From Delftia tsuruhatensis (lineage in GTDB: Bacteria > Pseudomonadota > Gammaproteobacteria > Burkholderiales > Burkholderiaceae_C), in contig NZ_LR813084.1 of the NCBI RefSeq assembly GCF_903815225.1, positions 2,150,501 through 2,214,500 of the forward strand: DNA of 64,000 nt, in the 5' to 3' direction. Of the stretch, positions 9,913 through 20,652 are shown piece after piece (position 1 is the first letter of the stretch; every line of letters starts with the position of its first letter). Below the pieces are notes generated by a model that had not been told where the DNA came from, searched no databases, and saw only the letters and a program-made list of their open reading frames with translations. The position numbers were made by a program, and so were the translations under genes.

Positions 9913-11937
9913 TCAGTTGCGGCCGAAGGGCTGGCGTTCCTGCCACCACGACAGCACCTGGGCCGCCACCTCTTCGATGGAAAGCTCGGAACTGTCAAGC
10001 AGCATGGAATCCGGGGCGGGCTTCAGCGGCGCCACGCTGCGGTTCATGTCCCGCGCATCGCGTGCCTCAAGGTCTGCCCGAAGGGCGCTTATATTAGCGG
10101 CAATTCCTTTGGAAATCAACTGCTTATGCCGGCGCTCGGCGCGGCAGGCGGCGGAGGCCGACAAATAGACCTTCAGGGGCGCGTGGGGAAAGACGACCGT
10201 GCCCATGTCGCGCCCGTCGGCCACCAGTCCAGGCAATTGCTGGAACGACAGTTGCAGGTCCATGAGGGCGTCGCGCACGGCCGGCAGGGCCGAGACGCGC
10301 GAGGCGTTCATGCCTGCCTCTTCGCTGCGCAGGGCCAGCGTGACATCCTCGTCGCCCAGCCAGATGCGCTGCTCAGCGTCGAAGCGTACGGGCAGCTCGC
10401 GCGCCAGTGCGGCGATCTGCGCGGCATGGGGCTCATCCAGCGCCATGCCGGCGCGCGAGGCCGCCAGTCCCGTCAGTCGGTAGAGCGCGCCCGAGTCCAG
10501 CAGGTGGTAGCCCAGGGCCTGGGCCACTTCGGCGGCGATGGTGCCCTTGCCCGAGGCCGTGGGGCCGTCGATGCAGATCACGGGAATGCGCTCGCGCGGC
10601 GTGCTGCACACGGAGAACAGGGCCTCGAAATAATCGGGGAAGGTCTTGGCCACGCACTTGGGGTCTTCGATGCGCACCGCCACGGCGGCCGGGTTGAAGG
10701 CGGCCAGCGAAAAGCACATGGCCACGCGGTGGTCGTCGTAGGTGTGGATGCTGGCCGCGCGCCAATCGGTTGCAGCCGGTGGCGTGACACGGATGTAGTC
10801 CGCGCCTTCCTCGACGCCGGCACCCAGCTTGCGCAGTTCCTGGGCCATGGCCGCGATGCGGTCGGTCTCCTTGACGCGCCAGCTGGCGATGTTGCGCAAG
10901 GTGGTCGTGCCGTCGGCGTAGAGTGCCATGACGGCCAGCGTCATCGCGGCGTCGGGGATGTGGTTGCAGTCCAGGTCGATCGCCTTGAGCGGCCAGGCAC
11001 CACGGCGGATGCGCAGCCAGTTGGAGCCGCCTTCGACATCGGCGCCCATGGCGCGGGCGGCTTCGACGAAGCGGATGTCTCCCTGGATGGAGTCCTGTCC
11101 CACGCCCAGGATACGCACGCCATCGGCATGCGCCGAGGCAATGGCGCCCAGTGCGATGAAATAGCTGGCCGAGGAGGCATCGGCCTCGACATGGATCTCG
11201 CCCGGTGAGCGGTAGCGGCTGCCGGCGGGGATGGTGAAGCGCTGCCAGTCGTCGTTGCGCACGGCGATGCCGAAGCGCTCCAGCAATTGCAGCGTGATGT
11301 GGATGTACGGCTTGGAGATCAGCTCGCCCACCACGTCGATGGTGATGTCGCGCGTGGTGGCCAGCAGCGGCAGCGCCATCAGCAGCGAGGTCAGGAACTG
11401 GCTGGAGACATCGCCGCGCACCTGGATGGACGCTTGCGGCAGTTGAGAGAAATCGGGCTGGCCGATGTGCAGCGGGGGAAAGCCCGGGTTGCCCAGGTAG
11501 TCGATGCGGCAGCCCAGCTGGCGCAGTGCATCGACCAAGTCGCCGATGGGGCGCTCATGCATGCGGGGCACGCCACTGAGTCGGAAGTCGCCGCCCAGCA
11601 CCGACAGGGCGGCAGTCAGCGGCCGCATCGCCGTACCGGCATTGCCCATGAACAATTCGGCGCTGGCGCCCGCCGGCAACGCCCCACCCAGCCCGGTGAC
11701 GCGCACGGGCTGGCCCGCGACGATGGCGGCGGGCTCCACCCGGCACCCCAACTGGCCCAGGGCCTTGAGCATCACGCGCGTGTCATCCGAGTCGAGCAGG
11801 TCGTGGACCACGGTCGTGCCCTGGCTCAGTGCGGCCAGCAGCAGCACGCGGTTCGAGATGCTCTTGGAGCCGGGCAGGTTCACCGTGCCTTGTGCGTGGG
11901 CGAGTGCGGGAAGATCGAGGAAGGCGGTGCTGAACAT
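9913..11937 (-). CDS. aroA-cmk: Fused EPSP synthase (AroA) and cytidylate kinase (Cmk)
   Basis: This is a single 674-residue frame. Residues 1 to about 440 are 5-enolpyruvylshikimate-3-phosphate synthase with [10 protein letters not shown] (~22-31), NAGTAMRPL and [14 protein letters not shown]; it makes EPSP for chorismate. From about residue 450 the chain is cytidylate kinase, with P-loop [10 protein letters not shown] and [14 protein letters not shown]; it phosphorylates CMP/dCMP. The AroA part runs straight from [11 protein letters not shown] into the kinase with no stop or start between. Separate aroA and cmk genes are adjacent in many proteobacteria, so this looks like a stop-codon-loss fusion; similar fusions are, to my knowledge, annotated in Comamonadaceae. 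The start is ATG 11937, 68 nt after tyrA. Confidence 0.94.
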   Translation of the reverse strand: MFSTAFLDLPALAHAQGTVNLPGSKSISNRVLLLAALSQGTTVVHDLLDSDDTRVMLKALGQLGCRVEPAAIVAGQPVRVTGLGGALPAGASAELFMGNAGTAMRPLTAALSVLGGDFRLSGVPRMHERPIGDLVDALRQLGCRIDYLGNPGFPPLHIGQPDFSQLPQASIQVRGDVSSQFLTSLLMALPLLATTRDITIDVVGELISKPYIHITLQLLERFGIAVRNDDWQRFTIPAGSRYRSPGEIHVEADASSASYFIALGAIASAHADGVRILGVGQDSIQGDIRFVEAARAMGADVEGGSNWLRIRRGAWPLKAIDLDCNHIPDAAMTLAVMALYADGTTTLRNIASWRVKETDRIAAMAQELRKLGAGVEEGADYIRVTPPAATDWRAASIHTYDDHRVAMCFSLAAFNPAAVAVRIEDPKCVAKTFPDYFEALFSVCSTPRERIPVICIDGPTASGKGTIAAEVAQALGYHLLDSGALYRLTGLAASRAGMALDEPHAAQIAALARELPVRFDAEQRIWLGDEDVTLALRSEEAGMNASRVSALPAVRDALMDLQLSFQQLPGLVADGRDMGTVVFPHAPLKVYLSASAACRAERRHKQLISKGIAANISALRADLEARDARDMNRSVAPLKPAPDSMLLDSSELSIEEVAAQVLSWWQERQPFGRN

Positions 11938-12005
11938 GGCGATTGGGGGAGGACAGGCGTTCTGGAGGGCATTGCGGGTGCGTGCCGCAATGCGCAAAGG
12001 TGCGC

Positions 12006-12884
12006 TCAGCGGCGTTCGGAGCCGAGGCGCCAGTGGGCGCGGGCGGCACTGGCCAGCGTCAGTCGGTCTTCCAGGCCCTGGCCATCGCCGGCCTGGATCA
12101 GGGATTCGAGCTGTTGCAGCGCCTGCTGGAACTGGCGCGACTGGGCCAGAACCTGCTCGCTGTTGGCCAGCAGCACGTCGCGCCACATTTTCGCGTCGCC
12201 CGCGGCAATGCGCGTGAAGTCGCGAAATCCCGGGCCGGCCAGGGAGAGGACTTCGTCGGCGCCGGGCTGGGAGATCACGCTTTGCATCATGGCGAAGGCC
12301 AGCAGGTGCGGAAGATGGCTGACCGTGGCGAAGGCGCCGTCATGCGCCTCGGGCGACATGGAGCGTACCCGGCAGCCGAGCAGCTCCCACAGCGTGCGTG
12401 CTTTGTGCAGGTGCCCGGTCAGCGTGCGCTCCGTGGGTGTCAGGATCACCTGGGCGCCCTTGTACAGCTGGGCGTCGGAGTGCTCGACACCCGAGACCTC
12501 CTTGCCCGCGATCGGATGGGCCGGGACGAAGGATCCGAGCTGATCGCGCAGTGCCGAACGGGCCGCATGCACCACATCGACCTTGGTCGAGCCCACATCC
12601 ATGATCATCATCTCGGGCGTGACCAGGTGCTTGATGGACTTGAGCGTGGCCTCGGTGGCCGCCACGGGCACGGCCAGCAGCACCAGGTCGGCGCCTGCCG
12701 CCGCCAGCAGCGCGGACGGGGCTTCCACGTCGATGACGCCCAACTGGCGGGCACGTTCGGTGGTGGAGGGCGATTTGCTGTAGCCGACGACGCGCTTGAC
12801 GAGGCCTGCCTGCTTGAGTGCCAGGGCGAACGAGCCGCCCATGAGGCCGCAGCCGATCAGGCCCAGTTGTTCGAAAGGCTGCAT
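12006..12884 (-). CDS. tyrA: Prephenate dehydrogenase
   Basis: The product is 292 residues. An N-terminal Rossmann nucleotide site is seen ([15 protein letters not shown], residues ~9-23), followed by family motifs [28 protein letters not shown] and [14 protein letters not shown], which carries the catalytic and substrate-binding histidines and Ser. It converts prephenate to 4-hydroxyphenylpyruvate for tyrosine synthesis. There is no fused chorismate mutase, which here belongs to pheA. The ATG at 12884 overlaps the pheA stop by one base (TGATG), so the start is set by coupling; an upstream frame extension reads through pheA and is ignored. Confidence 0.94.
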   Translation of the reverse strand: MQPFEQLGLIGCGLMGGSFALALKQAGLVKRVVGYSKSPSTTERARQLGVIDVEAPSALLAAAGADLVLLAVPVAATEATLKSIKHLVTPEMMIMDVGSTKVDVVHAARSALRDQLGSFVPAHPIAGKEVSGVEHSDAQLYKGAQVILTPTERTLTGHLHKARTLWELLGCRVRSMSPEAHDGAFATVSHLPHLLAFAMMQSVISQPGADEVLSLAGPGFRDFTRIAAGDAKMWRDVLLANSEQVLAQSRQFQQALQQLESLIQAGDGQGLEDRLTLASAARAHWRLGSERR

Positions 12885-13984
12885 CACTTGGACACCGGGT
12901 AGGTGCCCAGCACCTTGTAGAACGCGCACAGGCCGCGCAACTCTTCGAGCGCGCTGGCCACGTTGGGCTGGGCGGGGTGACCTTCGAGGTCGATGTAGAA
13001 GTAGTACTCCCACTGTCCGGTTCGCGCGGGGCGCGACTCGAACCGCGTCATCGAGACGCCATGCTTCTTCAGGGGGACCAGCAGATCATGCACGGCGCCG
13101 GGACGGTTGGGCACGGAGATGATGATGCTGGTGCAGTCCTGGCCGCTGGGCGAGGGCGTTGCCAACGTGTGCGGCAGGCAGATGACGGCAAAGCGCGTGC
13201 GGTTGTAGGCATCGTCCTGGATGGCGTGGGCCACCACGTGCAGGCCGAACTGCTGGGCCGCGCGTTCGCTGGCCAGGCCGGCGACCTCCGGGTCCAGGGC
13301 GGCAAGGCGGGCGCCTTCGGCATTGCTGGAGACCGGGCGGCGCTCGGCATGGGGCAGGTGCTTGGACAGCCAGCCCTGGCACTGCGCCAGGGCTTGCGGA
13401 TGGGCGGCGACGACCTTGATCCCGTCCGTGGTGTTGCTGCTGCGCAGCAGGTTGTGGCGCACCAGCAGGCTGACCTCGCCCACCACGTGGCAGGGCGTGT
13501 GCAGGAACATGTCCAGCGAACGCGTGACCACGCCTTCGTTGGAGTTTTCCACGCCCACCACGCCATACTGGGCGCTGCCAGCGGCCGTGGCATGGAAGAC
13601 TTCGTCGAAGCTGTTGCAGTACATCAGGTCGGCGGCGCCGCCGAAGTACTGAATGGCGGCTTCCTCGCAGAAGGTGCCCGCCGGGCCGAGCACGGCCACG
13701 CGCTGGGGCGACTCCAGCGCCAGGCAGGCCGACATGATCTCGCGCCAGATGGCCGAGACATGGGCATTCTTGAGCGGGCCGGGATTGGCGGACTCGATCT
13801 TCTGGATCACCTGGGCCACGCGGTCCGGGCGGAAGAAGGGTGTGCCTTCGCGCTTCTTGACTTCGCCTACCTGTTCGGCCACGCGGGCGCGCCGGTTCAG
13901 CAGGTCCAGCAATTGCTGGTCGATGTCGTCGATCTGCACGCGCAGGTGTGCGAGATCGGGGGAGGCTTGGGGTGTGGTGCTCAT
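12884..13984 (-). CDS. pheA: Bifunctional chorismate mutase / prephenate dehydratase
   Basis: The product is 366 residues. Residues ~10-95 form an AroQ-type chorismate mutase (LRVQIDDIDQQLLDLLNRRA). Residues ~97-280 form the prephenate dehydratase domain, with GPAGTFCEEAA at its start and NRTRFAVI at the catalytic Thr-Arg-Phe. Residues ~285-360 are an ACT regulatory domain with NRPGAVHDLL and the ESRP motif that binds phenylalanine in relatives. It catalyses two consecutive steps to phenylpyruvate and is probably feedback-inhibited by Phe. It lies in the order serC-pheA-tyrA, 17 nt after serC. Confidence 0.95.
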   Translation of the reverse strand: MSTTPQASPDLAHLRVQIDDIDQQLLDLLNRRARVAEQVGEVKKREGTPFFRPDRVAQVIQKIESANPGPLKNAHVSAIWREIMSACLALESPQRVAVLGPAGTFCEEAAIQYFGGAADLMYCNSFDEVFHATAAGSAQYGVVGVENSNEGVVTRSLDMFLHTPCHVVGEVSLLVRHNLLRSSNTTDGIKVVAAHPQALAQCQGWLSKHLPHAERRPVSSNAEGARLAALDPEVAGLASERAAQQFGLHVVAHAIQDDAYNRTRFAVICLPHTLATPSPSGQDCTSIIISVPNRPGAVHDLLVPLKKHGVSMTRFESRPARTGQWEYYFYIDLEGHPAQPNVASALEELRGLCAFYKVLGTYPVSK

Positions 13985-14001
13985 GGGCAGGGTGGGGTCG
14001 G

Positions 14002-15111
14002 TCAGGCGTTGCGCTGTTCAAAGTCGCGCATGTAGTCCACCAGCGCCTGCACGCCAGCGATGGGCATGGCGTTGTAGATGCTGGCACGCATGCCGCCTAC
14101 GGACTTGTGGCCCTTGAGCTGCAGCAGGCCGCGTTCCCGGGCTCCGGCCAGGAAGGCGTCATTGCGCGATTCATCGCGCAGGAAGAAGGGAATGTTCATG
14201 CGCGAGCGGCAGTTGGCGGCCACTTTGTTCACGTAGAACGAGGACTGGTCCACGTACCGGTAGAAAAGGTCGGCCTTGGCGATGTTGCGCGCCTGCAGTG
14301 CCGCCACGCCGCTCAGGGCGCCTTCCGTCTGGCGCTTGATCCACTGGAAGGTCAGGCCCGCGATATAGATGCCCCAGGTGGGAGGCGTGTTGAACATGGA
14401 CTGGTTGTCGGCCACGGTCTTGTAGTCGAAGGCCGAGGGACATGCGGGCAGGGCGTGGCCCAGGAGATCTTCGCGCACGATCACGAGGGTCAGGCCGGCC
14501 GGGCCCAGGTTCTTCTGCGCGCCACCGAAGGCCAGACCCACGCGGCTCCAGTCCACCGGGCGCGAGGCCACATGCGAGGAAAAATCGATGACCAGGGGCG
14601 CGTCGCAGCCCAGTGCCTTGAGGTCGGGCAGTTCCTGGAACTCGATGCCGTGGATGGTTTCGTTGCTGCAGATGTGGACGTAGCTGGCGCCTCGGCTCAG
14701 CTGCCAGGTCTCGGGCGCGGGCAGGGTGGTGAACCTGCTGTCTTCGCCGCTGGCGGCAATATGCGCTTCGGCCACGTACTTGCGCGCTTCCTTGGCCGAT
14801 TTCTGGCTCCAGCTGCCGGTCAGCACGAAGTCCACGGTGCCGGCGCGCGACAGGTTCAGCGGCACGATGGCGTTTTCGGCCAGGCCGCCGCCCTGCATGA
14901 ACAGGATCTTGAACTCGGGCGGCACGGCCAGCAGCTCGCGCAGGTCGGCTTCCGCCTGTTCGTAGATGGAGATGAACTCCTTGCCGCGATGGCTCATCTC
15001 CATCACGCTCATGCCGGATCCGTGCCAGTCGAGCATTTCGGCGGCAGCCTGCTGCAGCACTTCGGCGGGAATGGCGGCGGGGCCGGCGGAGAAGTTGTAT
15101 GGGCGGTTCAT
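14002..15111 (-). CDS. serC: Phosphoserine aminotransferase
   Basis: The product is 369 residues from ATG 15111 ([15 protein letters not shown]). Class-V aminotransferase features are present: [10 protein letters not shown] at the start, [19 protein letters not shown] (phosphate/PLP contacts) and [14 protein letters not shown] with the PLP-binding lysine near residue 197. It converts 3-phosphohydroxypyruvate to phosphoserine and also serves pyridoxal phosphate synthesis in relatives. A TTG five codons upstream is a possible but weaker start. It sits between gyrA and pheA in the conserved block. Confidence 0.95.
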   Translation of the reverse strand: MNRPYNFSAGPAAIPAEVLQQAAAEMLDWHGSGMSVMEMSHRGKEFISIYEQAEADLRELLAVPPEFKILFMQGGGLAENAIVPLNLSRAGTVDFVLTGSWSQKSAKEARKYVAEAHIAASGEDSRFTTLPAPETWQLSRGASYVHICSNETIHGIEFQELPDLKALGCDAPLVIDFSSHVASRPVDWSRVGLAFGGAQKNLGPAGLTLVIVREDLLGHALPACPSAFDYKTVADNQSMFNTPPTWGIYIAGLTFQWIKRQTEGALSGVAALQARNIAKADLFYRYVDQSSFYVNKVAANCRSRMNIPFFLRDESRNDAFLAGARERGLLQLKGHKSVGGMRASIYNAMPIAGVQALVDYMRDFEQRNA

Positions 15112-15166
15112 GGAGTTCACTGTCAAGTCACGCGCAGATGCCGTGTCGAACGGTGCCTGCGACTGT

Positions 15167-15197
15167 CAAAAATCTGGACCACCGCCTCGGCGGTTCC
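15167..15197 (-). terminator. Candidate intrinsic terminator downstream of gyrA
   Basis: On the minus strand a stem (ACCGCC/GGCGGT, 2-nt loop, extendable by GGA/TCC around a bulge) is followed after a few bases by TTTTT. It lies ~35 nt past the gyrA stop at 15232 and before serC, so it could separate the two transcripts or act as a partial attenuator. Confidence 0.5.
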
Positions 15198-15231
15198 CCT
15201 GCGGGAGACTGCCGAAACGGTGGCGGCGGCA

Positions 15232-17895
15232 TCAGGCAGGCTCGCCCGTGCCTTCGGCGGCTGCGCCGCCGTCCGGTGCTTCCTCGCCCGTGGATTCGCC
15301 CTCGGCTTCGTTGGCATCGTTTTCGACGATGCGCTGCAGGCCCCCGAGCTTGGCGCCTTCGTCCAGCGAGATCAGCGTCACGCCCTGCGTGGCACGGCCC
15401 AGTTCACGAATTTCCGAGACCCGGGTGCGCACCAGCACGCCAGTGTCGGTGATCAGCATGATTTCGTCATCGGCATGGACCAGGGTGGCGGCAACGACCT
15501 TGCCGTTGCGCTCCGATTGCTGGATGGCGATCATGCCCTTGGTGCCACGGCCGTGGCGGGTGTACTCGACGATGGAGGTGCGCTTGCCGTAGCCGTTTTC
15601 GGTGGCTGTGAGCACGCTTTGCGATTCGTCCTCGGCGACCAGCATGGCGATCACGCTCTGTCCGTCCTCCAGGGTCATGCCCTTGACCCCGCGGGCGTTG
15701 CGACCCATGGGGCGTACATCGTTCTCGTCGAAGCGCACAGCCTTGCCGCCATCGCTGAACAGCATCACGTCATGCTTGCCATCGGTCAGCGCCGCGCCGA
15801 TCAGGAAGTCGCCCTCATCCAGGCCCACGGCGATGATGCCGGCCTTGCGCGGGTTGGAGAACTCGTCCAGCGCCGTCTTCTTCACGGTGCCCATGCTGGT
15901 GGACATGAACACATAGTGGTCTTCCGGGAAGCTGCGGTATTCGCCGGTCAGGGGCAGCACCACGTTGATCTTCTCGCCGTCCTGCAGCGGGAACATGTTG
16001 ACGATGGGTCGGCCGCGCGATCCGCGCGATCCCGCCGGCACCTCCCATACCTTGAGCCAGTAGAGGCGGCCCCGGTTGGAGAAGCACAGCAGGTAGTCAT
16101 GCGTGTTGGCGATGAACAGCTGGTCGATCCAGTCGTCTTCCTTGGTCGCCGTGGCCTGCTTGCCGCGCCCGCCGCGCTTTTGCGAACGGTACTCGGACAG
16201 CGGCTGGCTCTTGATGTAGCCCGTGTGGCTGAGCGTGACCACCATGTCGGTGGGCGTGATCAGGTCCTCGGTGGACAGGTCCTGGGCGCTGTACTCGACC
16301 GTGCTGCGGCGTGCGCCCATCTTGTTCTGGCCGAACTCGGCCTTGATCTGCTTGAGCTCGTCGCCAATGATGACCGACACGCGCTCGGGCTTGGCCAGGA
16401 TGTCCAGCAGGTCCTCGATGACGGACATGACGTCCTTGTATTCGGCGACTATCTTGTCCTGCTCCAGACCCGTCAGGCGCTGCAGGCGCATCTGCAGGAT
16501 TTCCTGGGCCTGCGTCTCGGACAGGCGGTACAGGCCATCGGCCTGCATGCCGAACTCGCGCTCCAGCCCTTCGGGACGGTAGTCGTCGGCATTGACCACG
16601 CCGCCGTCGGTGCGGGTGCGGGTCAGCATCTCGCGCACCAGCTTGCTGTCCCAGTTGCGGGCCATCAGCTCGGCCTTGGCGACCGGCGGTGTCGGTGCAT
16701 TGCGGATGATGGCGATGAAGTCGTCGATGTTGGCCAGGGCGACTGCCAGGCCTTCCAGCACATGGCCGCGCTCGCGCGCCTTGCGCAGCTCGAACACCGT
16801 GCGGCGTGTCACCACTTCGCGGCGGTGCTGCAGGAAGACCTCGACCAGGTCCTTGAGATTGCACAGCTTGGGCTGGCCATCGACCAGCGCCACCATGTTC
16901 ATGCCGAAGGTGTCTTGCAGCTGGGTCAGCTTGTAGAGGTTGTTGAGAACGACCTCGGGCACCTCGCCGCGCTTGAGCTCGATCACCAGGCGCATGCCGG
17001 ACTTGTCCGACTCGTCCTGGATGTGGCTGATGCCCTCGATCTTCTTTTCGTGTACCAGCTCGGCCATGCGCTCCTGCAGCGTCTTCTTGTTGACCTGGTA
17101 GGGCAGCTCATCGACGATGATGGCCTGGCGCTGGCCGCGGTCGATGTCCTCGAAATGGCACTTGGCTCGCATGACCACGCGCCCGCGCCCTGTGCGATAG
17201 CCTTCCTTGACGCCGTTGATGCCGTAGATGATGCCGGCCGTCGGGAAGTCCGGGGCAGGAATGATTTCCATCAGCTCATCGATGCTGGCCTGGGGTGTCT
17301 GCAGCAGGTGCAGGCAGGCATCGACCACCTCGTTGAGGTTGTGCGGCGGAATGTTGGTGGCCATGCCCACCGCGATGCCCGAGGAGCCATTGACCAGCAG
17401 GTTGGGCAGCCGCGAAGGCAGCACCAGCGGTTCGCGCTCGCTGCCGTCGTAGTTAGGGCCGAAATCCACCGTTTCCTTGTCGATGTCGCCCAGCATCTCG
17501 TGGGCGATCTTGGACAGGCGGATTTCGGTGTAGCGCATCGCCGCGGCGCTGTCACCGTCCACCGAGCCGAAGTTGCCCTGCCCATCGACCAGCATGTGGC
17601 GCAGCGAGAAGTCCTGCGCCATGCGCACGATGGTGTCGTACACCGCGCTGTCGCCGTGCGGGTGGTACTTGCCGATCACATCGCCGACGATACGCGCCGA
17701 CTTCTTGTAGGGGCGGTTCCAGTCGTTGTTCAGCTCGTGCATGGCGTACAGCACGCGCCGATGCACGGGCTTGAGGCCATCTCGCGCATCGGGCAGGGCC
17801 CGGCCCACGATCACGCTCATCGCGTAATCGAGATAGCTGCGACGCATCTCCTCTTCGAGGCTGATGGGCAGGGTTTCTTTAGCAAACTGGGTCAT
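15232..17895 (-). CDS. gyrA: DNA gyrase subunit A
   Basis: The product is 887 residues. The breakage-reunion domain carries catalytic Tyr122 (AAAMRYTEI), and the six-bladed C-terminal DNA-wrapping domain has the GyrA box (QKRGGRGKQ). The quinolone-resistance region reads [13 protein letters not shown] with Ser83 and Asp87 (E. coli numbering coincides), the susceptible wild-type state. The last ~30 residues are acidic/Gly-Glu rich. Gyrase introduces negative supercoils with GyrB. A divergent ~230 bp region separates it from ompA. Confidence 0.98.
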   Translation of the reverse strand: MTQFAKETLPISLEEEMRRSYLDYAMSVIVGRALPDARDGLKPVHRRVLYAMHELNNDWNRPYKKSARIVGDVIGKYHPHGDSAVYDTIVRMAQDFSLRHMLVDGQGNFGSVDGDSAAAMRYTEIRLSKIAHEMLGDIDKETVDFGPNYDGSEREPLVLPSRLPNLLVNGSSGIAVGMATNIPPHNLNEVVDACLHLLQTPQASIDELMEIIPAPDFPTAGIIYGINGVKEGYRTGRGRVVMRAKCHFEDIDRGQRQAIIVDELPYQVNKKTLQERMAELVHEKKIEGISHIQDESDKSGMRLVIELKRGEVPEVVLNNLYKLTQLQDTFGMNMVALVDGQPKLCNLKDLVEVFLQHRREVVTRRTVFELRKARERGHVLEGLAVALANIDDFIAIIRNAPTPPVAKAELMARNWDSKLVREMLTRTRTDGGVVNADDYRPEGLEREFGMQADGLYRLSETQAQEILQMRLQRLTGLEQDKIVAEYKDVMSVIEDLLDILAKPERVSVIIGDELKQIKAEFGQNKMGARRSTVEYSAQDLSTEDLITPTDMVVTLSHTGYIKSQPLSEYRSQKRGGRGKQATATKEDDWIDQLFIANTHDYLLCFSNRGRLYWLKVWEVPAGSRGSRGRPIVNMFPLQDGEKINVVLPLTGEYRSFPEDHYVFMSTSMGTVKKTALDEFSNPRKAGIIAVGLDEGDFLIGAALTDGKHDVMLFSDGGKAVRFDENDVRPMGRNARGVKGMTLEDGQSVIAMLVAEDESQSVLTATENGYGKRTSIVEYTRHGRGTKGMIAIQQSERNGKVVAATLVHADDEIMLITDTGVLVRTRVSEIRELGRATQGVTLISLDEGAKLGGLQRIVENDANEAEGESTGEEAPDGGAAAEGTGEPA

Positions 17896-18124
17896 GTGTG
17901 GCGATACTCAGACGGCGGGAAAAGGCCCATTTTAGGTCGAATGACGTGTAGCAGCCGAGCAACATAACCCTGGAATTCCGCCGCTGTCCTACTTGTTGGC
18001 ACCCCCTTGGAGGTCCTTCCGCATGTGACGTATGGCACAATCAATTCAACGTTTTTGGTGATGGTCACTGATGACGTCCACAGATTCGCAGCCCAGCTGC
18101 GGCTTTTTCCCCAAGAGGAGAACC

Positions 18125-18784
18125 ATGAAGAAACTGAACAAAGTGGCGATGTTGTTTGCCTCTGCTGCCCTCGCAACGGCCGCTGGTGCACAAGTGAAGG
18201 CTGCTGACGGTGGCAAGACCATCGACAACTGGCAGAACGGCACCAGCGAACTGGTGTGGAAGAACGGCACGAACGAACTGTGCTGGCGCGATGCCAACTG
18301 GACGCCCGCCACTGCAGCCGCTGACTGCGACGGCGCCCTGAAGCCTGCAGCCGCCGCTGTGGCACCTGCCGCAACGCCCGCTCCGGCTGCTCCGGCACCC
18401 GCACCCGCACCCGCACCGGCTGTGGCTTCCAAGGTGACCTACTCCGCCGACGCTTTCTTCGACTTCGACAAGTCGGTTCTGAAGCCCGAAGGCAAGGCCA
18501 AGCTGGACGACCTGGCCTCCAAGGTCAAGGGCATCAACCTGGAAGTGGTGATCGCCGTGGGTCACACCGACTCCGTCGGCTCCGACGCCTACAACCAGAA
18601 GCTGTCGGTTCGCCGCGCTGAGGCCGTGAAGGCTTACCTGGTGTCCAAGGGCATCGAAAAGAACCGCGTCTACACCGAAGGCAAGGGCGAAAAGCAGCCT
18701 ATCGCCGACAACAAGACCAAGGAAGGCCGCGCGAAGAACCGCCGCGTGGAAATCGAAGTGGTCGGCACCCGCGCCGCCCAGTAA
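18125..18784 (+). CDS. ompA: OmpA-family outer membrane protein
   Basis: The product is 219 residues from ATG 18125, preceded by a good ribosome-binding site GAGGAG at 18115-18120. A signal peptide (MKKLNKVAML...ATAAGA) is followed by a short region with two cysteines and then an Ala/Pro linker of (AP)-type repeats near residues 78-98. The C-terminal OmpA/Pal peptidoglycan-binding domain follows, with FFDFDKSVLKPEG, VGHTDSVGSDAYN and NRRVEIE. There is no N-terminal eight-stranded barrel of E. coli size, so this is the short betaproteobacterial type that tethers the outer membrane to peptidoglycan. Its own terminator follows. Confidence 0.9.
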   Translation: MKKLNKVAMLFASAALATAAGAQVKAADGGKTIDNWQNGTSELVWKNGTNELCWRDANWTPATAAADCDGALKPAAAAVAPAATPAPAAPAPAPAPAPAVASKVTYSADAFFDFDKSVLKPEGKAKLDDLASKVKGINLEVVIAVGHTDSVGSDAYNQKLSVRRAEAVKAYLVSKGIEKNRVYTEGKGEKQPIADNKTKEGRAKNRRVEIEVVGTRAAQ

Positions 18785-18803
18785 TCTTTCGATTGCATCC
18801 CGA

Positions 18804-18830
18804 AAGAGCCCCGGTGACGGGGCTTTTTTT
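18804..18830 (+). terminator. Rho-independent terminator of ompA
   Basis: A 7-bp stem AGCCCCG/CGGGGCT with a GTGA loop is followed by a run of seven T, 20 nt after the ompA stop. This is textbook form for a strongly expressed monocistronic gene. Confidence 0.92.
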
Positions 18831-18868
18831 ATGGCCGGATGGCCTCTGCAATCGCCGACAATCGAGCC

Positions 18869-19591
18869 ATGAGCAACGCAATCAACCTCAACGCCGACCC
18901 GGCGGAGTTGGAAAAATTCTCCAGCCTGGCCCATCGCTGGTGGGATCCGGAAAGTGAGTTCAAACCCCTGCATCAGATCAATCCGCTGCGCCTGGAGTGG
19001 ATCGATGGCCTGGCGGCGCTGAAGGGGCGAAGGGTACTGGATGTGGGCTGCGGTGGCGGCATCCTGGCCGATTCCATGGCCCGCAAGGGGGCGGGGGAGG
19101 TGGTCGGCATCGATCTGGCTACCAAGGCGTTGCGGGTGGCCCAACTGCATGCGCTGGAGACCGGAACGCCCAACATCCATTACCACGAAGTCAGCGTGGA
19201 GCGCCTGGCACAGGAGCAGCCGGCTTCCTTCGATGTGGTGACCTGCATGGAAATGCTGGAGCATGTTCCCGACCCCGGCTCCGTGGTGGCGGCCTGCGCC
19301 GAGCTGGTCAAACCCGGTGGCTGGGTTTTCTTTTCCACCATCAACCGCAGCGTCAAGGCCTTCGGGCTTGCGATTGTCGCGGCCGAGTACCTGCTGGGAA
19401 TGATTCCCAAGGGTACGCACGAGTACGCCAAGCTCATCCAGCCCAGCGAACTGGCCATGTTTGCCCGCCAGGCCGGCCTCGATCTGCAGGCCAGCAAGGG
19501 CCTGCAGCACAACCCCATCACCGGGCGCTACTGGCTCAGTGCCGACACCGCCGTGAACTACATGCTGGCCACGCGGCGGGCCGGGGAGTGA
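18869..19591 (+). CDS. ubiG: Ubiquinone biosynthesis O-methyltransferase UbiG
   Basis: The product is 240 residues from ATG 18869 ([14 protein letters not shown]). Family motifs are [21 protein letters not shown] near the N-terminus and the SAM-binding [14 protein letters not shown] (~residues 57-70), followed by [13 protein letters not shown]. UbiG performs both O-methylations in ubiquinone synthesis. It is followed after 5 nt by gph, the common ubiG-gph pairing. An in-frame start at 18839 would add residues lacking in homologues. Confidence 0.95.
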   Translation: MSNAINLNADPAELEKFSSLAHRWWDPESEFKPLHQINPLRLEWIDGLAALKGRRVLDVGCGGGILADSMARKGAGEVVGIDLATKALRVAQLHALETGTPNIHYHEVSVERLAQEQPASFDVVTCMEMLEHVPDPGSVVAACAELVKPGGWVFFSTINRSVKAFGLAIVAAEYLLGMIPKGTHEYAKLIQPSELAMFARQAGLDLQASKGLQHNPITGRYWLSADTAVNYMLATRRAGE

Positions 19592-19596
19592 GCGCG

Positions 19597-20262
19597 ATGT
19601 GGCAGAACGTTCAAGCCGTGCTGTTCGACCTGGATGGCACGCTGATCGACAGCGCGCCGGACCTGGGAGCGGCTGCCGACAAGATGCGCATCGACCGAGG
19701 TCTGCAATCGCTGCCTTACGAGCGGTATCGTCCCATGGCGGGCGCGGGGGGGCGCGGGGAATGCTGGGGTGGGGTTCGGGCTCACCCCGGAGTCCCCGAG
19801 TTTCCCGCCATGCGCGAGGAGTTCTTTCGCAACTACGAGCAGTGCATGACCAAGCGCACCTACGCCTTCGATGGCGTGGCGGAACTCATCGACCGCCTGT
19901 GTGCCGTGGCCATGCCGTGGGGAGTGGTCACGAACAAGTCCATGCGCTTCACCGATCCGCTGACGCAGCAGATGCCGCTGTTCGCCAGTGCCGCAGCCAT
20001 CATCAGCGGAGACACCACGCCACATCCCAAACCCCATCCCGCACCGCTGCTGGAGGCAGCCACCCGCATCGGATTGCCACCACAGTGCTGCATCTATGTG
20101 GGGGATGATGAGCGCGACATCATCGCAGGCAAGGCCGCCGGCATGAGGACCGTGGCAGCCTGCTATGGCTACCTTGGCTCCGCCAGCGACACGCACCTCT
20201 GGCAGGCCGATGCGCAAATCAATTCTCCCCTGGAGCTCTTGAAACTGCTCGAAAGGAGCTAA
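19597..20262 (+). CDS. gph: Phosphoglycolate phosphatase (HAD family)
   Basis: The product is 221 residues. HAD motif I is FDLDGTLID (residues ~9-17), motif II VVTNKS, and motif III/IV is KPHPAPLL with YVGDDERDIIAGKAAGM. It hydrolyses 2-phosphoglycolate formed during DNA repair. An oddity lies at about residues 48-67: the translated segment (GGRGECWGGVRAHPG) is unlike the expected GARGMLGVGFGLTPE. The expected residues can be read from the same DNA in other frames, which implies small compensating indels (see findings). Everything before and after is in frame and conserved, so the gene may be intact in reality or carry an altered cap region. Confidence 0.9.
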   Translation: MWQNVQAVLFDLDGTLIDSAPDLGAAADKMRIDRGLQSLPYERYRPMAGAGGRGECWGGVRAHPGVPEFPAMREEFFRNYEQCMTKRTYAFDGVAELIDRLCAVAMPWGVVTNKSMRFTDPLTQQMPLFASAAAIISGDTTPHPKPHPAPLLEAATRIGLPPQCCIYVGDDERDIIAGKAAGMRTVAACYGYLGSASDTHLWQADAQINSPLELLKLLERS

Positions 20263-20274
20263 AATACCGTCCAT

Positions 20275-20652
20275 GGGGCTGTCCTGGTTTCGACGTGGGT
20301 TCGGGACCGGCGCGGTGCATGTCGAGCTTGAGTGACGCTCGTAAATCTCCATTCAAAAAACTAACTGCAAACGACGAACGTTTCGCACTCGCCGCTTAAA
20401 TCCGGTGAGCCTTGCAACAGCACGCTGATGGGCTGGGCAAGGGGGTAGCAATACCTCCCGGCTGCAAGGGAATTCACATCAGCTGGCTACATGCTGGGCT
20501 TCTTAGTACGTGGCGAGATCCAAGGAAGCTGGCATCCCGGGTAGCGTGCGCCTGCGCGACTCGGGAGGCGAGATTCAAAACAGAACGCTAAACATGTAGA
20601 TCTGCCCGGCGAAGGCTTGCGGACGCGGGTTCAATTCCCGCCAGCTCCACCA
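20275..20652 (+). ncRNA. ssrA: tmRNA (ssrA), one-piece, tag ANDERFALAA
   Basis: The tRNA-like ends are clear: the 5' GGGGCUG pairs with the 3' CAGCUCC followed by ACCA, and a T-arm with GGTTCAATTCC lies near the 3' end. The tag reading frame starts at resume codon GCA 20367 and ends at TAA 20397-20399, coding ANDERFALAA. With SmpB this RNA rescues stalled ribosomes and tags proteins for proteolysis. The tag is the type seen in Burkholderiales. The 3' end also served as a phage integration site, as an integrase remnant abuts it. Confidence 0.97.

Noticed and set aside
13948..17967. Very long plus-strand open frame of about 1340 codons opposite gyrA/serC
   Set aside because: His/Gln/Ala-rich shadow of GC-skewed codons antisense to well-identified genes; no family, no ribosome-binding site.
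17896..18124. Specific promoter assignments for gyrA and ompA
   Set aside because: Only partial -10-like hexamers (TAAAAT minus, CACAAT plus) without a convincing -35; not annotated as sites.
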